DNA from: Bryobacteraceae bacterium | GTDB lineage: Bacteria > Acidobacteriota > Terriglobia > Bryobacterales > Bryobacteraceae | Assembly (NCBI GenBank): GCA_025350445.1 | Contig: JANXXV010000936.1 | Span: 1-5,870 of the forward strand | Direction of reading: 5' to 3' | DNA: 5,870 nt | Shown: positions 1-4,710 of the stretch, one piece after another | Position numbering within the stretch: position 1 is the stretch's first letter | Layout of the letters: the number at the start of each line of letters is the position of its first letter | Notes under the pieces: generated by a model | Told to the model about the DNA's origin: nothing | What the model saw: the letters and a program-made list of their open reading frames with translations, nothing else | Database searches by the model: none | Made by a program: the position numbers and the translations under genes

Positions 1-44
1 TCCAGCTCACCCATTGGGTGAGTCACATCCACTGCCTTATTCAT
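1..44 (-). CDS. Possible start of a gene running off the left edge
   Basis: Reading leftwards from 44, an ATG opens a frame encoding MNKAVDVTHPMGEL with no stop before the window ends. An AGGGA Shine-Dalgarno-like motif lies 7 bases upstream, a good spacing. A second in-frame ATG at 50 adds two residues but would overlap that motif, so 44 is preferred. Only 14 codons are visible, no family can be recognised, and the frame could be chance. The call rests on the ribosome-binding site and open frame alone. Confidence 0.25.
   Translation of the reverse strand, partial: MNKAVDVTHPMGEL
6..22. repeat. Perfect 17-bp palindrome
   Basis: CTCACCCATTGGGTGAG has two 8-base arms around a single central base. 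It could be a protein-binding dyad or a tight hairpin, but it falls within the possible leftward coding start. It is too close to the window edge to judge context, and no T tract follows in either direction within view. Confidence 0.3.
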
Positions 45-50
45 CGACAT

Positions 51-466
51 GTCCCTTTCTATCAGAAAGTTCCGTCGTTATGCGTTCCCTCAACTGCCGT
101 TTTTGGGTTGAAGGATTGTCCGCCGACTTACCGCATCCGGAACGCTCCGCCCCTCCCATACAGAGGCGACCACCACACGGCCACTGCTTTTGCATGGCGT
201 AGCCCGTCAGACAACACACGGGAACCAGACGACGCTGACAATCACCAGCAATCACGCGAATGCCGAGCCGGTCCAACGCGCTCCGGACTCGGTAAGTCAA
301 TTCTTACAGCGTCTTGGCCAAACTGCGGGGCAGTTCACTTTGAACCAACGTTGCCGCCGGCTCCTACGCTTCATTTTTCGTGACTGGCTCAATTCCAAAA
401 ACTCGGATCCACTCTTTCTACCTCTGTATGCCCTGGTCACTGCGGGATTTAGAATCACACGATAGA
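51..466. other. Stretch with no convincing gene
   Basis: About 400 bases lie between the leftward start and the membrane-protein gene. Short open frames exist on both strands, the longest about 120 codons on the plus strand. Their translations are rich in Pro, Arg, Cys and His without hydrophobic cores, resemble no family I know, and lack ribosome-binding sites. I see no tRNA, rRNA, terminator or tandem repeat. It may be intergenic DNA or the remains of a decayed gene. Confidence 0.4.
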
Positions 467-1048
467 ATGAATCAGGTCGAGCATTACATGCACCGTCGTT
501 TTCCAGCCATTTTCACGAAAGCTTTCGCGATCGAGCTTATTGTTCTCGTGCGGGAATCCACCTTCGGGGCGCTGGTTCCGACGCTCCCGTTTGCTTGGCA
601 CCGACGACAACGGAAGGGCCGCGAGCTTCTAATGCAACTCCCTGGGCCAGCATTCTCCCATTGGGGGCAGTTGGCAGGTCTCGCATCGTTGGCAGTTGTT
701 TTCTGCGCGGCAGACCTCTCGTTCGGACTCAGCCGCATCCCTCACGATCACGTTGTACTTGCTACCCTGACTGTTTCAGCCCTCGCGGTGCTTTGGTGGG
801 CGTTGATTCTTTCGAAGCCGGTAGAGATTCGCGCTTTGGGAATCCAGGTGGGCCACCTATTCATTTACTGGAGCGACGTCGAACGATACACTTTGGCGCC
901 TAACTTCCTCGCCCTGGAAGGCGTTTCTGGAACAGCCTCATGGATGCGAATTCCGATCCCGATTGATTCCGCGACAAGGTCACAGTTAGTGACATTGATG
1001 GAACGCCTGGTTCCAGGCAAATCGCTGAGCGGGATAAATCCAGCCTGA
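467..1048 (+). CDS. Predicted membrane protein with a PH-like C-terminal part
   Basis: The frame encodes about 193 residues from the ATG at 467 (MNQVEHYMHR...). The start is uncertain: the frame is open upstream to a GTG at 380, with other ATGs at 428 and 488, and none has a clear Shine-Dalgarno motif. A basic N-terminal region (HRRQRKGREL) comes before two hydrophobic segments, at roughly residues 66-88 (GQLAGLASLAVVFCAADLSF) and 96-116 (VVLATLTVSALAVLWWALIL). The remaining 75 or so residues have the pattern 'I..LGIQVGHLFIYWSDVERYTL' then 'MRIPIPI', ending in a short helix. This recalls small bacterial PH-like domains attached to paired membrane helices (DUF5673 type), from pattern memory rather than a search. 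It converges on the ATPase remnant, with stops 18 bases apart. It could be intact, or truncated at its N-terminus. The function is unknown. Confidence 0.5.
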   Translation: MNQVEHYMHRRFPAIFTKAFAIELIVLVRESTFGALVPTLPFAWHRRQRKGRELLMQLPGPAFSHWGQLAGLASLAVVFCAADLSFGLSRIPHDHVVLATLTVSALAVLWWALILSKPVEIRALGIQVGHLFIYWSDVERYTLAPNFLALEGVSGTASWMRIPIPIDSATRSQLVTLMERLVPGKSLSGINPA

Positions 1049-1066
1049 CGGCGTAGCGTAGAGTTT

Positions 1067-1105
1067 CTAGGACTGCCCGATGACAAGAGTCTCGCGCGCC
1101 GCCCT
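1067..1105 (-). pseudogene. C-terminal tail of the AAA ATPase gene, cut off by the IS
   Basis: Reading leftwards from the outer edge of the IS, the minus strand encodes ARETLVIGQS and then TAG at 1067-1069. Transposition-associated AAA ATPases of this type characteristically end in a sequence like 'EAARESLVIG' plus one or two residues, so this is the missing end of the fragment on the other side of the element (2451-2874). The match is short, but it occurs on the expected strand, in the expected place and with the stop at the expected distance. The family ending is recalled from memory and was not aligned. Confidence 0.65.
1096..1105. repeat. Candidate left target-site duplication of the IS
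   Basis: GCGCCGCCCT directly abuts the left terminal repeat and matches GACCCGGCCT at the right edge in 7 of 10 positions. IS4-family elements commonly duplicate about 9-13 bp of target. The mismatches could reflect age, but in GC-rich DNA a 7/10 match may be chance. Confidence 0.35.
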
Positions 1106-1127
1106 CCCATTAGAGCTAAAATAAGAA
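1106..1127. repeat. Left terminal inverted repeat of the IS
   Basis: This 22-bp end reads CCCATTAGAGCTAAAATAAG plus two A. It matches the reverse complement of 2429-2450 except at positions 6, 9 and 15. The transposase stop codon (1116-1118) lies inside it. Confidence 0.85.
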
Positions 1128-2391
1128 CGCGCGTTCAACTTGCTGCACGCGCCGCCGCGCTCCCTCTCGTAGCGCCATGCTGATCTCGTTCCAGTTGGTG
1201 AGTACTTTCATTGAACGATATGTGTGGTTGAATAGCATCTTGGATTTGGTGGAGCGCAAAGGCGAATTCACGCCAATTGCTTCGGCTACCCTTTTTGCGG
1301 GATTTCGTAGCCCCAGGGGGAAATAGTACGCCCGATGCGTGTGATTTTCTGCGCCAGCAATGCCAACAATAGCTTTCCATACAGCCATGCGCGGGAGCTT
1401 TGCTCGTCATGCTTGGGCAGTTGACCCATGCGGGCGAGGGTCTTCCAGCGCTTGAAGTTCAGCTCGATTTGCCAGCGGCTTCGATACCACTCCATCACTG
1501 CGGCGGCGGGGAACTGTTCAGCCGGCAGTGTCGTGAAAACAATTATGTAAGCAGCGTACTCCAGAGTCTCAGCTTTTGTAATCGTCATCGACCTGCGGGC
1601 CTTATGTTTGATTTTCCGTAGCGCCAGCCTAGTGCTCGACTCGCTCTTTCGCACGGCGCATATCCTTCCGCCAATTCTTCCCGTTGGCGCGAGGATCGCC
1701 ACCGCCCACTCCGCGACCACTCCAGGTTCGGTCAATTGCCGCAGTTTGCTAAGCAGGTCAAACGGTTGGCCCGCCGCATCAAACAATGGCAAGCTCGTGC
1801 TGTGCCAGCGTGCCAGCACGGCGGCGCCTTGTTCATGCAGAACGCCAATGCCCACAGCTGTTGAATAGGCTCTGTCAGTGAGCACCAAATCACCACGCTG
1901 GGCTGGAAACCGGTGTAGGATCTCTGCCGTACCCTTGCCCTTGGTCGAAGTGAGAGAAAAATGGTCGCACAACAAACTGGGAAGGCGCAAACTGTAGTGG
2001 ATCCGCCACTGGCTTCCTGTCCGGCCCGGCTCATTTACTAAAGTACCGTCCAGAATCCGCACCCGGTATCCATGAGGCCCGTCGGGCAGCGACACGCCGC
2101 TTTCGTCGAGTAGCGAAAGACACAACTGCCGCCACCAAGTCTCCGATTGCCGTAGCCGATTCAAGATAGTGACATCGGAGACATCGGCCAGCCCGGCCAC
2201 ACTCGCCTGAACGGCGGTCTCGCGCAATGAGTAGCTCTTGCCAATATGCAGCAGCAGAGCCCGCAACAATGCGGTAGCCGACGGAAATCCCCGCAACCGA
2301 ACGATCGCGCCGGAATGAATAGCCTGTGTTCCCAATCGCGGGGAAACAGCGACAGAAGCGTTTGCCAACTTTCCATAGAAGGGTCAGTCAT
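1116..2391 (-). pseudogene. IS4-family DDE transposase with three frameshifts
   Basis: The ancestral gene most likely began at the ATG at 2391 (MTDPSMESWQTLLSLFPRDW), which resembles IS4-type N-termini. About 15-25 codons in, the homologous reading passes to another frame, open from about 2340 to a stop at 1286. This long frame holds the catalytic core: D in LDGT (codon near 2049), D in TDRAY (near 1875) and E in WQIELNFKRWK (near 1464). Y, R, E and K keep the family's 2-3-6 spacing. It stops just after an A5G3 run. The typical 'NWREFAFALHQIQDAI' segment continues in a second frame, then 'VLTNWNEISMALREG' in a third, ending at 1116. The long frame alone would need a TTG start at 2368 and would lack both true ends. 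Full length would be about 425 codons, normal for the family. The chemistry it once performed was cut-and-paste transposition of the surrounding element. Confidence 0.88.
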
Positions 2392-2428
2392 CTGTAAAAA
2401 GTCTCACCCGAAAACAAAGGAAAGGCAA

Positions 2429-2450
2429 TTCTTATCTTAGCGCTTATGGG
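2429..2450. repeat. Right terminal inverted repeat of the IS
   Basis: The reverse complement starts CCCATAAGCGCTAAGATAAG and pairs with the left end at 19 of 22 positions. It lies 37 bp upstream of the transposase ATG at 2391. Confidence 0.85.
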
Positions 2451-2460
2451 GACCCGGCCT
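2451..2460. repeat. Candidate right target-site duplication of the IS
   Basis: GACCCGGCCT abuts the right terminal repeat and is the partner of the 10 bases at 1096-1105, with 7 of 10 identical. Both copies fall inside the interrupted ATPase reading, where the predicted 'EAARE' stretch would be. This supports their being two copies of one target, but the match is weak. Confidence 0.35.
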
Positions 2461-2475
2461 CCCCCCTACCAACGC

Positions 2476-2500
2476 GATCCCCGCGATCCAGCGGGGAATC
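2476..2500. repeat. REP-like imperfect hairpin inside the ATPase remnant
   Basis: GATCCCCGC and GCGGGGAATC pair over 9 bp with one bulged A around a 6-base loop (GATCCA). The translated phrase on the minus strand, 'ESRFPAGSRGSR', is reminiscent of translations of small dispersed palindromic elements. It lies where the ATPase reading stops resembling its family, so it may be a small insertion. No second copy occurs in this window. Confidence 0.4.
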
Positions 2501-2895
2501 GGGATTCCGACCGTCGAGAACCTGCGCCAGGCATCGATTCAGTAGCCGGAAGTTGCCGCTGGTGATTCGGATGATCCGGGTGCCGGCGACCGCATCGATA
2601 CCCTCGCCGGGAAGTCTGACCCTGGCGGCGTCCAGTGGCGTTCCAGCAGTTGCTGAATTTCGCTCGCCGAAAGCGGACGGGACTCGAGAACAAAGCCGAT
2701 GCGGGAGTAGAACCGCGGAAAGCTAGCCCGGCGCTTTTCGATGCCGGGCATACCGATCAGAATCATTCCGTTCCTGCTCTGATTAAAAAGGCAGCAGGTC
2801 TGCTCCAGGCCAGCCATTTCGAGCCGGCCGGCTTCATCGGTCTCCGTTCGCAGCAAGCGACGTGATCCTATCACCGCTCGAAAGCGCCCTCGGAA

Positions 2896-3396
2896 CTAAA
2901 CCGCGCGCGCTTTCCGGCCTTGCGCCGAAGTCTCAACGCGAACCGGCTTTTTTGGCGCAATCGTCAGCCTCCGTGCCTGGTCCGTAACGCAAACCAGGAA
3001 CATGGGTTGCTTGGCGTTCTTCAAAATATCGATAATCCGCTCGGAGCTTTCTTCCAGGTAAATCGACTTTCCGTCGGTTACCAGATGCAGATCGGCTTCC
3101 CCGTTCAAAACTTCCGTGAGCCGTTTGCCCATTTCGCGTTGCAGGAATCGCAAGACCCGGCGAATCTTCTGCAAAGAGAAACCCTTCCGCCGAAGCTCGG
3201 CGATAACTGTAATCTCCACTACTTCTTCCGACAGGTAAATTCGCTTGTGCGCCGAATGCCGTGGGGAAACCACTTTGCGCTCATCCCACCACTGCAACTG
3301 TCGCAGGCTCACTTGCGCGATTCGGGCCACATCGCTGCTGGCAAATGTTCGGTCGGTCGGTGCTGGATCAGGACGGGTCTTTTTTGTTTTGAACAT
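2896..3396 (-). CDS. MerR-family transcriptional regulator
   Basis: This 166-residue protein has an N-terminal MerR-type winged helix-turn-helix at about residues 17-88: 'FASSDVARIAQVSLRQLQWW' is the HTH, 'RHSAHKRIYLSEE' the wing, and 'ELRRKGFSLQKIRRVLRFL' the second helical pair. A dimerisation helix would follow. The C-terminal part (100-145, 'LHLVTDGKSIYLEES...PMFLVCV') carries a single Cys, so classic MerR metal-thiol sensing is unlikely; the signal is unknown. The ATG at 3396 is preferred over a TTG at 3462 because that TTG is the first triplet of the -35 box of a strong promoter that ends upstream of the ATG. The Shine-Dalgarno motif is weak. It lies 110 bp downstream of thiS on the same strand and may be co-transcribed as well as driven from its own promoter. 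Its targets cannot be read from the sequence. Confidence 0.88.
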   Translation of the reverse strand: MFKTKKTRPDPAPTDRTFASSDVARIAQVSLRQLQWWDERKVVSPRHSAHKRIYLSEEVVEITVIAELRRKGFSLQKIRRVLRFLQREMGKRLTEVLNGEADLHLVTDGKSIYLEESSERIIDILKNAKQPMFLVCVTDQARRLTIAPKKPVRVETSAQGRKARAV

Positions 3397-3434
3397 TGGA
3401 GACAACTTTCGTTTTGAAATGGAGCGCCTTAGAA

Positions 3435-3462
3435 ATTGTACTCGACCTGTCCCGATAGTCAA
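3435..3462 (-). promoter_or_regulatory. Sigma-70-like promoter of the MerR-family gene
   Basis: On the minus strand TTGACT (3457-3462) and TACAAT (3435-3440) are separated by 16 bp, each close to consensus. Transcription would begin near 3428, giving a leader of about 32 bases before the ATG at 3396. I see no strong dyad in the spacer to suggest MerR-type autoregulation. Confidence 0.65.
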
Positions 3463-3506
3463 TAGGCTGTTTCGACTTAAGTGCCAGTTAAGGCACCGCC
3501 AGGACC

Positions 3507-3746
3507 TTACCCGCCGCCCACAAACTGGACAATTTCCACGCTGGCGCCATCCTCCACCGTTGGTTCACTCCAATGCGTCTGGCGGATAATTGTACGATTC
3601 AACTCCACCGCCACCCGTTCGGGATCCAAGCCCAGATTCATCAACAGTTCCAGCACGTTAAGGCCTTCCGGAACAAGCCTGGACTCTCCATTTAGAACAA
3701 TTTGAATGGTTTTTGATTCGGAAAATTTCGCCGCCGCGGAGGGCAT
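3507..3746 (-). CDS. thiS: ThiS-like sulfur carrier protein
   Basis: This 79-residue protein has the small ubiquitin-like fold pattern of ThiS/MoaD carriers: 'IQIVLNGESRLVP' (first hairpin), 'LNVLELLMNLGLDPERVAVELN' (helix and strand), 'DGASVEIVQFVGGG' (last strand and tail). The C-terminal Gly-Gly (78-79) is where such proteins are adenylated and loaded as a thiocarboxylate. ThiS then donates sulfur for the thiazole of thiamine with ThiG. 'IIRQTHW' and the final VGGG fit ThiS better than MoaD. The first 12 residues form an extension before the core. The ATG at 3746 has GGGAG 10 bases upstream. No thiG, thiF, thiE or thiO is adjacent: a MerR-type regulator follows and complex I genes diverge upstream. 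A carrier for another sulfur pathway is possible, so the symbol is given by family resemblance. Confidence 0.85.
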   Translation of the reverse strand: MPSAAAKFSESKTIQIVLNGESRLVPEGLNVLELLMNLGLDPERVAVELNRTIIRQTHWSEPTVEDGASVEIVQFVGGG

Positions 3747-3750
3747 GGGT

Positions 3751-3780
3751 TTGACACTCCCTGTTGCCTCTCATTATAGT
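3751..3780 (+). promoter_or_regulatory. Sigma-70-like promoter of the nuo operon
   Basis: TTGACA (3751-3756), a perfect -35, is followed after 18 bp by TATAGT (3775-3780). Transcription would start near 3787, about 20 bases before the nuoA ATG. It lies in the 61-bp gap between divergent thiS and nuoA, and its -35 falls within the thiS leader. Confidence 0.7.
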
Positions 3781-3801
3781 CAGATTTAGCTTCCTTTCAG
3801 A
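3773..3801 (-). promoter_or_regulatory. Probable thiS promoter with a perfect -10
   Basis: On the minus strand TATAAT (3773-3778) would start transcription near 3766, about 20 bases before the thiS ATG. The -35 is poor: 17 bp upstream is only TCTGAA (3796-3801). A TG lies two bases before the -10, close to but not at the extended -10 position. It overlaps the nuo -10 by four bases. Confidence 0.5.
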
Positions 3802-3807
3802 AAGTTC

Positions 3808-4203
3808 ATGCCGACCAACTACACAGAGTTGTATTTCCCTGTCCTAGTCCAGGTGATCATCGCAGCCGCGGTGGCCGCCGGACTCGTGGGCGGATCGTTC
3901 CTGCTGGGCAAAAAAATCCGCGGACGGGTCAAGGATATGCCCTACGAATGCGGCATCAGTCCCACCGGCAGCGCCCGGGAACGGTTCAGCGTTAAGTTTT
4001 ACCTTGTGGCGATGGTGTTCATCCTTTTCGACATCGAGGCCATTTTCCTCTACCCGTGGGTCGTCGTATACCGGGAACTGAAAATTTTCGGCTTTTTTGA
4101 AATGCTGATCTTCATAGTTTTAGTGCTGGCCGGCTTCTTCTACATCTGGAAGAAGGGAGTTGTAGATTGGTCCGCGGACGAAATTGCGAAAGAGAAGCCC
4201 TAA
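3808..4203 (+). CDS. nuoA: NADH-quinone oxidoreductase subunit A
   Basis: This 131-residue inner-membrane subunit of respiratory complex I is part of the membrane module next to the quinone site. Three hydrophobic helices are visible at about residues 10-33, 63-87 and 95-114. Family signatures are 'DMPYECG' in the loop after helix 1 (Glu47) and 'RFSVKFYLVAMVFILFDIEA' with 'IFLYPW' in helix 2, keeping the conserved acidic pair Asp75 and Glu77. Length is normal. The first ATG of the frame is used; only a weak AGAAAG, very close to the start, precedes it. It is the first gene of the operon, behind a consensus-like promoter. nuoC, not nuoB, follows after 9 bp. Confidence 0.97.
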   Translation: MPTNYTELYFPVLVQVIIAAAVAAGLVGGSFLLGKKIRGRVKDMPYECGISPTGSARERFSVKFYLVAMVFILFDIEAIFLYPWVVVYRELKIFGFFEMLIFIVLVLAGFFYIWKKGVVDWSADEIAKEKP

Positions 4204-4212
4204 CCCAACCCA

Positions 4213-4701
4213 ATGCTTCCTGAACAGGTAAAAGAACGTCCAGTAGCTGCCGCCGTGGAGGCTCACGATCCCGCGGCCATCACCGGAGGGATCTACGAAT
4301 TCGGGGAATTGACGCTTTACATCGATCCCTCGAAAATCGTGTCGGTCTGTGAGTACCTCAAGCACGCCGAATCGTTCGGCCGCCTCAGCGCCGTCACCGC
4401 CCTCGACTGGTATCCCGTGGAACCCAGGTTCGAGATCGTCTATCAGTTGCATTCACTCGAACGCAACGAACGCCTGCGCTTGAAATGTAAAATCGGCGGC
4501 GAGAACCCGGAAATCGACTCCGTTTACAGCGTATGGCGCGGGGCCGATTGGTACGAACGCGAAGTATTCGACCTGTTCGGCGTCAAATTCCGCAACCACC
4601 CGAATCTGATCCGGATCCTGATGCCCGAAGGCTGGGAAGGCCATCCGCTGCGGAAAGATTACCCCGTGCACGGCTACAAGTACAGCTATCCGAATGAATA
4701 G
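4213..4701 (+). CDS. nuoC: NADH-quinone oxidoreductase subunit C
   Basis: This 162-residue peripheral-arm subunit of complex I (30-kDa type) binds the NuoD subunit near the Q module. The diagnostic signature lies at residues 115-151: 'EREVFDLFGVKF', then 'HPNLIRILMPEGWEGHPLRK' and 'DYP'. It is separate from NuoD, not fused as in E. coli. The first 25 residues are a variable extension. The ATG at 4213 has no Shine-Dalgarno motif within the usual distance; an AGAGAAG inside the nuoA end lies too far upstream, so translation is probably coupled to nuoA, 9 bp away. nuoD follows after another 9 bp. Codon use resembles nuoA and nuoD. Confidence 0.97.
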   Translation: MLPEQVKERPVAAAVEAHDPAAITGGIYEFGELTLYIDPSKIVSVCEYLKHAESFGRLSAVTALDWYPVEPRFEIVYQLHSLERNERLRLKCKIGGENPEIDSVYSVWRGADWYEREVFDLFGVKFRNHPNLIRILMPEGWEGHPLRKDYPVHGYKYSYPNE

Positions 4702-4710
4702 GGGAACGAT

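Larger units (their letters stand above)
1106..2450 (-). mobile_element. Decayed IS4-family insertion sequence, 1345 bp
   Basis: The element is bounded by 22-bp inverted repeats starting CCCAT at both ends (19 of 22 positions match) and holds one transposase gene filling almost its whole length on the minus strand. Its size, single-gene layout and the Y-(2)-R-(3)-E-(6)-K transposase signature fit the IS4 family; I cannot name the subgroup. The transposase stop lies within the left repeat, a compact arrangement common in such elements. Three frameshifts make autonomous movement unlikely. It interrupts an AAA ATPase gene lying in the same orientation, whose two pieces flank it. Confidence 0.88.
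2451..2874 (-). pseudogene. AAA ATPase remnant of the TniB/MuB transposition type
   Basis: The minus strand encodes 'DEAGRLEMAGLEQ' (Walker B region), then 'GMILIGMPGIEKR', 'FPRFYSRIGFVLESRPLSA' and 'LLERHWTPPG'. These are hallmarks of AAA ATPases that act as target-selection or activator partners of transposases. Near 2610 the reading shifts by one frame and continues as 'AVAGTRIIRITSGNFRLLNR', the usual C-terminal lid region. The N-terminal half, including the P-loop, is missing: only a few codons precede the DE pair, and the residues before it (RTET) are polar where a hydrophobic strand is expected. The 3' end is cut by the IS, with the last residues at 1067-1105. It cannot be functional. 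An apparent GTG start at 2874 is therefore not meaningful. The partner transposase of this ATPase is not in the window. Which element it came from is unknown. Confidence 0.75.

Noticed and set aside
37..300. Minus-strand frame containing GCGKS, resembling a P-loop
   Set aside because: The surrounding residues lack the hydrophobic strand and helix pattern of a nucleotide-binding site, and nothing downstream resembles an ATPase.
516..527. CGAAAGCTTTCG palindrome
   Set aside because: It is a short perfect dyad within a coding frame, with no neighbouring copy or promoter context.
1005..1018. GCCTGGTTCCAGGC palindrome as a terminator
   Set aside because: It lies inside the 467-1048 frame, has a 2-base loop and no T tract follows.
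1280..1300. A5G3 run at the end of the long transposase frame as a programmed frameshift site
   Set aside because: The continuing homology is in the +1 frame, not the -1 frame usual for IS slippage. Two further shifts elsewhere in the gene would also be needed, so decay explains it better.
2896..3462. Longer MerR-family reading from a TTG at 3462
   Set aside because: The extra 22 residues span the -35 and -10 boxes of a near-consensus promoter and resemble no part of the family.
3484..3499. Inverted repeat GTGCC...GGCAC downstream of thiS as a terminator
   Set aside because: The stem is only 5 bp with no T run after it on the minus strand. It may slow transcription but does not qualify as an intrinsic terminator.
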